Source of the DNA: Polydactylus sextarius
Lineage: Eukaryota > Chordata > Actinopteri > Polynemidae
Length of the DNA: 64,000 nt
Reading direction: 5' to 3'
Assembly (NCBI GenBank): GCA_016801845.1
Contig: CM028927.1
Span: forward strand, 15,314,501 to 15,378,500
A model generated the notes under the pieces. That model was not told the origin of the DNA. It saw only the letters and a program-made list of their open reading frames with translations, and ran no database searches. Positions 42,501 to 52,341 of this stretch are shown piece by piece. Made by a program: the position numbers and the translations under genes. How positions within the stretch are numbered: the stretch's first letter is position 1; every line of letters begins with the position of its first letter.

Positions 42501-45500
42501 ACCTGTTGGAAAGGTGCCATATTGAAACAATCATCTATTCTTACATCTGCTGTGTTTGTGCGTTTTGTTATATTTCTCTAGATGTATATTTTTGACCGAC
42601 CAGGGATGTGCGGTCAGAGGACTGAGGTGCGCAGCGATGTGGTGGACGCTACATCCTGGGATCTGCAGGAGACCATCTCCATCAATGTTATCAGAGGAGG
42701 GTGAGTGGTTCACTTGTCAATAGCTAACACAAGTCCTCCTTTAAAATAACATGTTATTGAGTCACACGAAATGTCTTTATTTCTTCTTTCAACAGTAACA
42801 TAATTATAGTTTCACCACCTCTGTGGACAACTGCATTGTGGGACAGTGGTGCACCACACTCACCTATTAGTATTTTAGTTTGCATACTGTCTGTTTTGAG
42901 CAGTGTTGTATAGTAACAAAGCAATAATCCTTAACTACTGTACTTAAGTATGTTTTAGGAGAATCTGTACTTTACTTAAGTTTTTTTTTTTTTTTTTTAA
43001 TTCTGGCAACTTTCACTTTTGCTTCACTACATTTCCTGACTTAACATACTTTTACTCATTGATACATTTTCAATGTTCAGTGTCGTTACAAAAATCAGAT
43101 CAAGTGAAATGTGGTGGTTTCCTGTGATTGTTTAGACCATCAAAACAATGTTTGAGGGTTGATGTAGGCTCCATCTTAAAGGGTGGATGGATGGAGAAAC
43201 TTAAAAAAAAAAAAAATCATTATCAAACAGAAATTTAGTGAAAAAAAATAATTGTGCTTTAGTTCAGACTCAAGACATTGTCTATGAAGATGATTGTTGT
43301 AGGCTCCATGTTTTAAAGTTCTGGATAAACTTCATAATGTTTTTCTGTTGTTATTAACATATAATTGTACTTTCAATACTTACATAAGTTTAATGGTATA
43401 TTACTTGTCATACTTAAGGAAAGTGATACTTTTAGTGGAGTATCTGTTCTTCTACTCTAGTGGGACTTTCAGATAATTTATGCAACAAAACTGGTTTTGA
43501 GTATTACATGCTTAAAACCGGGTTAAAATGAATTTGTAATTCAATGTGGTTCATATATGATCCACAACCAAAACAGAGCAACAAACTGCACATATGAGTT
43601 TCTTCTCAAACTTTTCACTGTGTTTCAAGTGCTGCTGTAATAACATTAAACAAACACGTCTGATTTCCTCATGCCACTGCCTCAAATTTGGCAGTACATT
43701 GAACCTAAATGTCCTTAAGAAATGTCCAGATATGCAAATATAGATGGTTGACGTTTCCACACCTTGTTTTTCTTGAAATGTGAGGTGCAATCACCTGCGC
43801 CAGTGTTTTGGGTTTGTTTTCACTGATGTCTGTCGGTCTATCTGTTGTCTTGTTATTTTTTCCATTTGTCTGCAGGATTACACCAAATTACTGAAGCAAT
43901 TAGCACTAATGCCAACCTGATAAAAAAGCAGAAGCAGGGATAAGCATGAAGAAATGCACTGATCTTCTATGTAAAAAAAATAAAAATAAATACCATTGAG
44001 ATCTATGAGTTTATACAATTTAGTGTTGAGTCTGATGATAATCTGGACCTGGTCTTGACAGAAGTGCACACTTTTTGTGCCGTTCTAGTTTAATATTTGT
44101 AATATATAATATAATGTAAAACCTCTCTTTCTGGATGTTCTTATATTGCATCAACGCAAAAACTGCCATTGATGCAGTGTAGACATGCAAATTCCCTGAG
44201 CAGGCAACACACCCACACACATGCTTAAACACACATTTACCACAGATGTGGAACGTCTGAACCTGTAGTGACGCTGACGGTACGGCCCTGATCAGCTCAC
44301 AAGTTTCACTTCTTACAACAAGCTGGTTATACTGACATGACACACTGTGTCACTGCCCTAACCATCGTAAACACTATAATTAAAGAAGGTTAAATAAATA
44401 GAGTTTGTTTCCCATTAGCTCTTGATTTGAACTAAGGTCTAGTTCCTTTAATTAGAGATTAAAGGACCAGTGGTACAACCTACCTTAACACTGTGCTAAA
44501 GGTCATTTCAAAAGTACTTGTACTTTACTTGTAAATTTCCATTTTATGCTGCTTTTTACTTCTTTTTTTTTTTTGTACTTGCATCTATTACTTTATTTAT
44601 TTATGTATTGTAATTTTCACTACGTTTATTTAAAAGCTCAATTGCTGGTTATATATAAAACACTGGAAATGCAGTTTCTATTTAGGGTCCCGTTATGGTT
44701 TTGACCTTTTCACCTTTAAATGAAATGTTTTTGATCAGCAGCTACTTCTTTAATCTTCTATAATCCTGAAAAGTGTCAGGAAGTCATTGAACTCAATGAG
44801 TAAGAACCTTTACACAACACTACCGGTTTTATAATTTCATACAGCAAACAACCTCATAGTGTTGTTATTTTCTTTTTTTTCTGTCAGCAGATTTACTTAA
44901 TTAAAAGTTGTGAGTGCTTCCACCACAAAGCAGCACAACCGTGTCCTAGTTTCCATACATGTTAATGTGAGCCATGCATCTTTGCATATATTTCTTAAAC
45001 CATCTCTCCTTGAAAGATGTTTTTCAACCTTTGACCAATTTGCCGTTCTCTCCTCCATAGATGGGTGCTGTATGAGAAACCCAACTTTAAAGGGGAGAAA
45101 ATTGCCCTGGATGAGGGAGAATTAGAGCTCACCTACCCCTTCAGCATTCCAGAGGAGGGGCAGCAGCAGCAGCAGAACGGGCAACAGCAGAATGGAGAAA
45201 CGAGTCACGAGCAGACAGAAACCAAACCAGCCAAGAAGTTCATCATAGGATCAATACGCAGAGCTGTCAGAGTAAGTCAATTTCACGAGTTCATTGATTT
45301 AAGATGATAGAACAGTGGAACTCTATTTTAGGCTTTAGTGTCATTTCCTTATTGTTGTTGTCTAATGTAAAACAGCTCAATGTTACCATCTAGTGTCAGA
45401 AAATGAGTATGACACTCTGTAGAGCCATTGCTAAGCTTTTCCCCATGTAGAAATAGTTTTTATAGTCCCACAATATTATAATTAATATTATTGCAATTGT

Positions 45501-48500
45501 GACTAATCACAATTTCAGTGGGATCGTTAATATAAAATTAAAAAAAAATATATAAAAAGTTATGATGATGATGACTTTTGTTGGAATCTGTGCCAATAAG
45601 CAGGTCCGCTTACATCTGGAGAATATGACTTTCTCTATATAGTATTATAATTTATCATTTATAATAATATGAGGTCACATATATTTTATTTCTTTTAATT
45701 CTGCAATGTAGATATTGTGATTATGTTTTTATCAATTGTTCAAATGACCTAGAATTTAGATGTGTTACATTTGGAGTAAATTTGCATTATTAATATTTAA
45801 GCTGGCCTAAAAACGCTTACTGTGTTGTTTGGTTTTATTTTGTGTATTAATAAAGACTTTAACATTAGTCTCCCTCACCTGTTTGTTCTCATTTGGAACT
45901 ATGATTCGTGTCCCAAAAGTGTTTGCGTTCCCACTGAGGCGACTAGCCTTCATGTTTTCTCATTTCCCTCAGGACTTCAGCATTACAGCCTGTTATCGCC
46001 TCCATTTTTAATTATGACATTAATGGATGCTCTCCGCTCTCCCTCAGGACTACAGCGTCCCAGAAATCAGTCTTTTCCCAGAAGAAAATGCAGAAGGGAA
46101 GAAGGTCGTCTTCAGAGACACTTGTGATGACGCCAGGATTTACGGCCTCCCCATTAAGGCCAACTCTATCATCATTAACGCTGGACTGTGAGTAATGAAT
46201 TATGGGTTGTTGGTGCCGTTAATTATTTGCCATTAGTCCTTCAGCTAGTTTGAAAAAAAAAAAACATTATTATTATCATCTTTGCTTCTCCTCAGGTGGC
46301 TTGTGTTTGCAGAGCCCTTCTTCCAGGGTTTACCACGTGTCCTGGAGGTGGGGGGGTACACCAACCCTGCAGCCTGGGGCGTTGAACAGCCCTATGTGGG
46401 GTCATTGGTTCCACTCAAAGTAGTAAGTAGCACTAGACACTGTTACAATTATTATTAACCCTTAAAACTTGGTGCTGCTAATGCAACATCGGACAAACAA
46501 CTCCTTACATGGAAGTCCTGCCACATAGATTGTGAGCTTGGATGTTCTGATGTAGAACTACAATTGATAATTAATATTATTAAAAATATCTTTAATAATA
46601 ATATTTTTAATTATATTTAGAACGTATATTTATGTAACGTGGCAAAAATATATATAAAAAAAAAGAAAGACAAATGTCTGACTACTAAGATGTATTCCAT
46701 CATATTACCTAGATTGTGCAAAAAAAAAAAAGAATATGAGACACTCGACCCTTTTCAATTTAGCTTGTCAACTTTTCAACAAGCTTTTCAACTTATGTTC
46801 TTTACTGTTTCTGTGACACGTGTATTTGTGTTTTCTATAGGGTGAACCCAAAGTGGAAAATATAAGTGAACCAAAGGTAAGAGAAGAATATTATACTACT
46901 GTTACTATTACTTATACTTACTTACTTATTACTTATACTACAATTACTGTTACTTCCACTCATATTGACGCTGTATGTGACAACAATGAATCATACTGGT
47001 TGCTGAAACTTAATGCTTCCTGATTGCAATCACCTCTTTTTGTCTCCAGATGGTGATCTACGACAAGCCGTACTTCAGCGGAAAACCCAGAACCATAACT
47101 ACAAACATGAGAGACTTCATTACCAGAGTAGACAGGCAGCAAACTGTCTTCATGCACAACGTCGGCTCCCTGAAAGTACTGGGAGGAATGTAAGCACCGC
47201 TTTCTATTATTATTCTCATTAATCCATGAAAAAGCTCCTCAGTGAACAATAATACGTTTTTGATTCAGTAGAACAGCTGCACAACAAAGCCGGCAGCAAA
47301 CAGTTCTGAGGTTTAATGATTATTCACAGCAAAAAACTGTCCTTCAAAAATAAGAAATAAATGATCAATACAAAGCATATTTGCTTGTAATAAGTGAAAA
47401 AATTTGCCAAGGAAACTAGTGAAAATTGACATTGAAGATTGAGATTTCTTGAAATAATCGTCTAATATGAGCATTTTTGTCATGATTTTATCCCAAAGTT
47501 AATTCGACTAACATTAGGCAGTGTTTCTGTGTCTTGCAAGCTTACACTGGAAAAAAAAATACCAAAACATTCTTAAAATAAGTTTTAAAAAAAAAATTAA
47601 AACAAGACATTTTTTGCAACTTAACAAGTTAAAATTCAATTGGTAAGATTTTCAGTTTTTGCAGTGTGATTGTGATCAGTGATCAGATATAAGCACATTA
47701 TATTAACCGTTTGTCCATTTGTGTTAACTACAGCTGGGTGGGGTACGAGAAGGAGGGTTTCCGAGGCCGCCAGTATCTGCTGGAGGAGGGAGAGTACCAC
47801 GACTGGAGGGTTTGGGGAGGCTGTGATTCTGAGCTGCGCTCCGTCAGGGTGATACGAGCGGTAAGTTGATCTTATAAGGACGACTAAACAGCAACAGAAT
47901 CTGTTAATAAGTTCAAATGTCAATTTAACATTTAACAAAAAAGCAAGGCTTGGCTCCTGCAGTTAAACAAAGATCCAAGTAAATCCAAGGACACGCTGTA
48001 AGTCCCTTAGTCACTTCTGTTTTATCTTACCATGTTATTATGTTTTACCATGTTAGCTTATGTGCAGCTTAATTATATTGCTTTTGTTTGTTTACTGACA
48101 TCGTTTTTTTTTTATGACGCTAGTAAATGATTAAATCCTTATCTAAACCAAAAAAGTAGCTTTGCATTCCCCGTCCTTATTATTACTGCTCTGAAAGCTA
48201 CAGGTGAATGAATAAACATGGCAGATGTTGCCCTAAAGAAAAATACAGTGGCTACAGGCAGCAATAAAATTAAAACATTTTTAGATTTTAAAATTAAAGT
48301 TATCACACAGTTTCTGTTTTATATACAAACAAAAACTCTTAACCCAAAAAATCGTCAGACTTTTCAAGAGTATTTTCGTGTTGGGATAAAAATGAGATGT
48401 CCTCAAACTGCCCTTCATTCTCCATCCTCAAGGGTTTTTTTTTTTTTTTAAACTACGCATGAATAAATTTACCTACATTAACCCACTTTTTTCTTGCTCC

Positions 48501-48896
48501 TTTTGCAGGATTTGACAGACCCCCTGATGGTGATGTTTGAGCAGCCGGAGGAAGATGGGGATGGCGTGGAGGAGAAAACCTTCGAGGTGACGGAGGCCAT
48601 CCCTGACGTTGAGCTGTTTCAGTACAAAACCTCCACGCGCTCCATCCAAGTAGTCAGCGGAGCGTAAGTTCCTTTTTCTTATTCACTGCTGTGGGAGCAC
48701 TCACTGATCTAAACATCACTGTAACATAACAATCAGGTAACTGTTAATTTTCCTCCTACAGATGGATTGCGTACTCTCATGTGGACTTCTCTGGGAACCA
48801 GTACATCTTAGAGAAAGGTTTCTACAATAACTGTGCTGACTGGGGCTCTCAGGACACTCGCATCTGTTCAGTGCAGCCCATCCTAATGGCAAGGAA

Positions 48897-48938
<42 letters not shown>

Positions 48939-51435
48939 ATCAGCAAGATCTGATGAGTGCTATGAGATGTTACTCACATCTTTATTTGTCTTTGTTTGTT
49001 TTCAGGCTCCAAGTGTCAAAGCAAACAATGAGGTGAATATATTTCAATTTTATATATTATATCAATATATATATATTAGATATTTTATTATATCAATTTT
49101 ATGTTTTTGTGGTTTTAATGCACAGTTTTATCTCACTTTTAGATTATCTGTATGCAAAATAGGAAGTGTCTTAAACCAAATGCACACATGCAAAATTATC
49201 TAATGGTGAAACAGCTGCAGATGGAGTTATGAATTCCTGTCATTCATCTAAACAGAACAAGCCATGAAACTCAGAGAAAATCTACAAAGCAAAGACACAT
49301 CAAAGTTCATCCCTTGTTGAAATCTTGCACGTGAAATATTAGTTAATAAGTTCCAGACGTTGCAAAGTAAAATATAACCATTAATCAAAGGTCTAGTAGG
49401 TCAAATGTGGCTTGTGCCAGCTGAATTTAAGATAAGCCCTTAATAGACACAATTAAGAAATACAGATTAAAATGATTAGATAAAGGGCTTTGAAGCTATG
49501 AAAGTGTTGATATAATTCCCTTTCTTTTCTTTCTTGTTTATCAGATAATATTATATTCTGAGCCAGATTTCCAGGGTGAGTGTCACTTCTATGACCGCAA
49601 CCAGGATACAGTGCAACAGAAATTCTTGACCAAGTCTTGTCGGGTGGTTGGAGTAAGGTAAGGAGTTGTTATATAAGCAGGAAGTTGAGGAAAGAAGTGG
49701 AAAAAAAACAAGTAACTAGCAACAAAACAAACAAGCAATGTGGGAAAAGGAACAATAGAAGGTTAAAGGTATGATAATAATTCATTTCTCTGTGTTTTAG
49801 CTGGGTGGCCTACGAGAATGAGCACTACACTGGGAACATGTATGTCTTATCTAGTGGAGACTACCCCAACTTAACCAGCATGGGATGCCCCAACAACTGT
49901 CCCATCCGCTCCCTCAAAGTCATACCAGTGGTGAGACGGCTCTCATACACTTTTCAAAACGCAAGAAAATGGATTTTCTTTTTCTTTGTCATTCTCTGAA
50001 CCTCCCTCTTCCTCCTCATCCAGGCGTTCTCCATTCCCTCCATCTCTCTGTTCGGCCTTGAGGGTCTCGAGGGCAGAGAGATCACCGCGGAGACCGAGAT
50101 CTTCAGTATGGCTGAAGTGGGCTACGACAACCACATCCTGTCTGTCCGAGTTAACAGCGGCTGGTGAGTGTTTGTTTCACGCATCTGGTTACGCATTTGG
50201 CAACATTTGCACAAGAGCTTTGCATTGACGTATGTCACAAAATAGTTTTGGGGGTTTTATCAGTTTACCACTGCAGCTTTTTCAAGTCCTGGTGAATTCA
50301 AATAAACTTATCAGCTTTAATCTTTGCTGGCAAAATAGTTGGAACATCAGTTGGAACAACAGTTGGACAGAGCTCTGCTGCGGTGGATGTGTGATCTGAA
50401 TCTTATTTTGTCTCTGTTCTTTTGCAGTTGGGTGATATGTGAATATAGCAACTACAGAGGGCGTCAGTTCCTATTGGAACCAATTGAAATCCCCAACTGG
50501 CCAAAATTTAGCTCCCTGCAAACCATTGGATCAATGTATCCTGTCAGACAGGTTTGTATTCACAGCCTTTGAATATACATCTTAACCAACAAAATCTGCA
50601 TCACAACCACTGACGTTGCGTCTTGTTTGACAGAATTGGTGGAGCAGTAGCAAAACTTCATCTGAAGCTTTCATGCCTAAAAGTCAAAATTTCATTTGAT
50701 TTATTGTTATTCTACTTGTGTTTGACAACCAGAGCCTCTCATTCAGAGATGGATATAATGATGTGGTACTTTGTCTCTGCAGAAACGCCAGTATTTCCGC
50801 ATTAAGAACAAAGAGAGAGGCCACTTCATGTCCGTCCAGGGCGGCGTGGAGGAGATGAAGTCTGGACGAGTGGTGGTGACGGAGACGGTGGAGCCGATGA
50901 GCGACACCTGGTATTACGAGGACGGTTTAATCAAGAACAAGGTAACGCAAGATTAGAAAAGGTTATGGTGTCGGTAGCATCTGTTGGGTTTTTTTGATTG
51001 TTTTTTTTTTTTGTCAGAGCTGGTCTGATCATGTGGCCCGGTGTTTTTTGTGTCCTCTTTAGCTGTCCCCGTCCATGAGTCTCCAAGTGATGGGTAACAT
51101 TGAGCCGGCAGCAAAGGTGGTTTTGTGGACAGAAACTCGGGAGCCGACACAGACTTGGACGTTCAAGATGAGAGGCCTCATCACGAGCCTCACTTTCCCT
51201 GGCATAGTCATTGATGTCAAAGGTATTATAAAGAACAGGATTTCATTTCAATATTTATTTGATTTCACACTTAAACGGATGCAGCTTCAATATAAGGTAT
51301 TTTCAACAAGATTGCTTTCCTATTTTTGTTTTTGTTTTTTTTTCAGGTGGCAAAGTGTACGACAAGGACCATGTGGTAATAATGCAGGAGAACGATGAGA
51401 GGCCAAGCCAACAGTGGGAGATAGAGTTGCTATAA
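16216..51435 (+). CDS. crybg2: Beta/gamma-crystallin domain-containing protein, CRYBG2/CRYBG1 (AIM1L/AIM1) family, complete
   Basis: A large protein of the AIM1 family, thought to be cytoplasmic and non-lens, with links to the cytoskeleton. Coding exons: 16216-16415, 22933-23041, 26938-27096, 27449-30033, 35103-36249, 36541-37248, 41330-41377, 42582-42700, 45061-45271, 46048-46187, 46296-46422, 46841-46876, 47050-47189, 47734-47860, 48509-48663, 48762-48888, 49006-49032, 49545-49657, 49801-49930, 50024-50163, 50428-50551, 50783-50941, 51063-51222, 51347-51435. They join in frame to 7,080 bases, 2,359 residues plus stop. Residues 1-1652 are low-complexity and probably disordered, 1653-2224 hold twelve Greek-key motifs, and 2225-2359 are a ricin-B-like trefoil. 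All introns are GT-AG except the one after 48888, which begins GC. The trefoil (VVVTE, WYYEDGL, SLQVMG, KVVLW) and the gene order suggest CRYBG2 rather than CRYBG1. The family is certain; the paralog is about 70 percent. Confidence 0.95.
18241..18264. repeat. Perfect short hairpin
   Basis: CGACTGAAGT, a TCAT loop, then ACTTCAGTCG: ten perfectly paired bases with a four-base loop. No poly-T run or gene end is nearby, so a terminator role is unlikely. Confidence 0.85.
20688..21055 (+). mobile_element. Abundant teleost interspersed repeat (LINE-tail-like)
   Basis: It starts CATCCATCCATCCATTTTCT and continues with CTATCTCAGCTGC, a stretch containing ACACCCTGGACAGTCGCCAG, GGTGGGAGGAAACAAGAGC, GGAGAACATGCATACTTC and GAACCCAGGACCTTCTTGCT. 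This succession is familiar as a very common fish genomic repeat, probably the 3' tail of a LINE mobilised in many truncated copies. The copy is non-coding; the frames reading through it are incidental. The precise family needs a repeat library. Confidence 0.8.
23042..26937 (+). other. Second intron of the crystallin-domain gene
   Basis: A 3.9 kb intron with donor GTCAGT and acceptor CCTCTCAG. It contains a short degenerate interspersed repeat at 23450-23570. Otherwise I see nothing; the frames near 24275-24660 lack any recognisable domain. Confidence 0.75.
23450..23570 (-). mobile_element. Truncated, degenerate copy of the same class of interspersed repeat
   Basis: Read on the plus strand it shows GGTTAATTGATGACTAAATTG, then CCTGTCCAGGGTTTATTTC, AGCTAGGATTGGCTCCAGCC and a GATGGATAGAT end. 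This is the reverse orientation of the repeat family seen at 20.7 kb, much shortened. Confidence 0.6.
27449..30033 (+). other. crybg2: Giant exon 4, disordered region
   Basis: A single 2,585-bp exon (residues about 157-1018) that begins TPLDLSQMESDQTNTKKMFS after TTCTTACAG and ends at GAT CGG GG before GTAAGT. Its first two thirds are rich in Ser, Thr, Pro, Asp and Asn with no hydrophobic core. Its last third turns to Glu/Gln/Lys-rich (for example EESGEEEMNTTNERQ and EVQQQQGGQMAEAQ). This fits the unstructured N-terminal extension of AIM1-family proteins. No folded domain is visible. Confidence 0.9.
31761..31801. repeat. Perfect 17-bp inverted repeat with 7-bp loop
   Basis: CTCAAGTCTCTGCTGCC pairs completely with GGCAGCAGAGACTTGAG around the loop ACAAGAT. 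The arms are exact, which suggests a recent or maintained palindrome, perhaps a footprint of a small mobile element. Confidence 0.9.
32174..32198. repeat. Perfect 10-bp hairpin
   Basis: ACCGATGCAG and CTGCATCGGT flank CCAAA. It lies about 400 bp from the 17-bp palindrome in the same intron. Function unknown. Confidence 0.85.
35103..37248 (+). other. crybg2: Exons 5 and 6, second disordered region with conserved short motifs
   Basis: Exon 5 (35103-36249, residues about 1018-1400) and exon 6 (36541-37248, to 1636) are Ser/Thr/Pro-rich. Short blocks look conserved with AIM1-family proteins: SSLPPIDEDAFSP, GLGRNTNRDSRSPLQLMKQG, LDNSVIFGSY and SRFDRFSFLLNS. They resemble linear motifs placed before the crystallin domains. 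Both exons end in phase 0, so exon 6 could be skipped without a frameshift. Confidence 0.88.
37766..37795. repeat. (AGG)n microsatellite
   Basis: About ten AGG/GGA units in the sixth intron, purine-only on the plus strand. Confidence 0.95.
39495..39595. repeat. Composite (TG)n(TA)n(TG)n(TA)n microsatellite
   Basis: Alternating blocks of TG and TA units over about 100 bp. The associated open frame is an artefact. Confidence 0.95.
40555..40607. repeat. Long hairpin-forming inverted repeat
   Basis: Arms of 24 bases (40555-40578 and 40584-40607) around a five-base loop TGACC. The only two non-Watson-Crick positions would be G-U pairs in RNA read from the plus strand, so the stem is uninterrupted in a transcript. 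It lies in the sense orientation within an intron of the crystallin-domain gene. The loop is short for a typical microRNA precursor; a mobile-element palindrome is the simpler reading. Confidence 0.75.
41378..42581 (+). other. Seventh intron of the crystallin-domain gene
   Basis: A 1.2 kb intron following the 48-bp exon 41330-41377 (LTKEKEHGKLNPRPGK). It contains a poly-T tract near 42001-42019. Nothing else is seen. Confidence 0.75.
42900..43480. mobile_element. ACTT-rich teleost interspersed repeat, two separated parts
   Basis: AGTAACAAAGCAATAATCC, CTACTGTACTTAAGTATG, CTGTACTTTACTTAAG, CTTCACTACATTTCCTGAC and, after unrelated sequence, TTTTAGTGGAGTATCTGTTC. These phrases are typical of a common fish non-autonomous element. 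Family assignment needs a repeat library. Confidence 0.5.
44510..44640. mobile_element. Second copy of the ACTT-rich repeat
   Basis: AAAAGTACTTGTACTTTACT, then CATTTTATGCTGCTTTTTAC and a poly-T stretch, then TTCACTACG. It looks like a shorter relative of the element at 42.9 kb. Confidence 0.45.
45272..46047 (+). other. Ninth intron of the crystallin-domain gene
   Basis: A 776-bp AT-rich intron between the first and second crystallin domains. The acceptor used is CCCTCAG at 46047. Another good acceptor (TTTCCCTCAG) sits 76 bp upstream at about 45971, next to GACTTCAGCATTACAG, which resembles the start of the real exon (GACTACAGCGTCCCAG). It may be a decayed duplicate of the exon's start. Confidence 0.6.
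48889..49005 (+). other. crybg2: 117-bp GC-AG intron containing a CA microsatellite, open in frame
   Basis: The exon ending CCC ATC CTA ATG is followed by GCAAGG with no usable GT nearby. The next exon begins after TTTTCAG at 49006. The intron is exactly 39 codons long and has no stop codon, so retention would insert 39 residues (ARKTHTH... through ...FVFVCFQ) without a frameshift. About a third of it is a CA repeat (48898-48938). Confidence 0.75.
50783..51435 (+). other. crybg2: C-terminal ricin-B-like beta-trefoil
   Basis: Three exons (50783-50941, 51063-51222, 51347-51435) encode residues 2225-2359. Trefoil-like blocks are YFRIKNKERGHFMSV, then TWYYEDGLIKNK, SLQVMG, KVVLWTET, QTWTFKMRGLI, GIVIDVKGG, DHVVIMQ and SQQWEIELL at the end. 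AIM1-family proteins end in the same domain. The stop TAA is at 51433-51435. Confidence 0.93.
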
Positions 51436-52341
51436 AAACTCATGTTGTTGTTTTGTTTTTTTTTTCTTTTGCTCTGCTTCTCCTAAGTAGTGCTTTTCCC
51501 TTCAACATTCAGGGAACCAAGTGCGGCTACTGCCTTCAGATGTAATTTATTTCAGTGTCTGTGATATTTTTTTTTTTTTTATCCCTGAACTCTACGATCC
51601 ATGTAACTAATATGAACACTACGAATAACGTATCTATGCGCATATGAGCTAAAAGTTCTAAAAAAAAAAAAAAAAAATTTGTTTTTTTTGTTTTTTGTAC
51701 TAATTGTTTTTCTGTATGCAAGGACTGCAAAAAGAAGGGATGTGAATGTGCCTTGCAGGAACTGGTGTCATCACAGTGTAAGAGTCTATGTATATTTGAG
51801 GATGTGTACCAACTCGGCACAGACAGAACTTGCTGTCTTGACTTTTGAACTTTATGTGATCATGGTAACAGATTGAAAATTAATTTTCTAGGCTGAGACT
51901 GTAGAAGCATTTTTTATAACTTTATTTACAATGGAGCTGACTAAGTTTTAAATGTATCTGGACTTTGTTTTGAGGACAAAGTGGCTACTGATGCTTTGTA
52001 CAGTTAGTTGATAAACGAAGCCAAAATAATGTGTGGTAGGCAAAACATTTTTTTAAAAGATATTTTTTATAAATATATATCACTGTTTCTTTTGTGGGAG
52101 CATAGCAGTTACATACAGTACATACATACAGTATATTACGTTGCACGCTGAAGTGCAATGACATGGGTTGTATGTGTCCAGTTTATTTTATATTATTATC
52201 CATTTATGTGTATGTGTGTGTATCAGATCTATATTACCTGTATCAGCTCTTTGTTAAGATTTGATACTCAAAGATATATTGTCACATGTGATGTAAAAGG
52301 GAGTGGCGTGAAAAAGTGAAAAAAATAAACAGTTAAATAAA
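51436..52341 (+). other. crybg2: Probable 3' UTR of the crystallin-domain gene
   Basis: AT-rich sequence after the stop, with AATAAA at 52324-52329 and again at 52336-52341 as the likely poly(A) signals. T and A runs occur at 51568-51580 and 51660-51677. Confidence 0.6.

Larger units (their letters stand above)
42701..45060 (+). other. Eighth intron of the crystallin-domain gene, with repeats
   Basis: A 2.4 kb intron splitting the first crystallin domain between its two motifs. Much of it looks derived from interspersed repeats (listed separately). No embedded gene is seen. Confidence 0.75.
42582..50551 (+). other. crybg2: Twelve beta/gamma-crystallin Greek-key motifs (six domains), one per exon
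   Basis: Motif exons and openings: 42582 MYIFDRPGMCG; 45061 WVLYEKPNFKG; 46048 EISLFPEENAEG; 46296 WLVFAEPFFQG; 47050 MVIYDKPYFSG; 47734 WVGYEKEGFRG; 48509 MVMFEQPEEDG; 48762 WIAYSHVDFSG; 49545 IILYSEPDFQG; 49801 WVAYENEHYTG; 50024 SISLFGLEGLEG; 50428 WVICEYSNYRG. The first motif of each pair always ends in phase 2 and the second in phase 0, the trace of duplication of a two-exon domain. Two tiny phase-0 exons (46841-46876 and 49006-49032) lie between domains. Motif 2 carries a Gln-rich insert (EEGQQQQQNGQQQNG). Motif 7 has an acidic EEDGDGVEEK where the usual aromatic-x-Gly turn would be. Confidence 0.95.
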
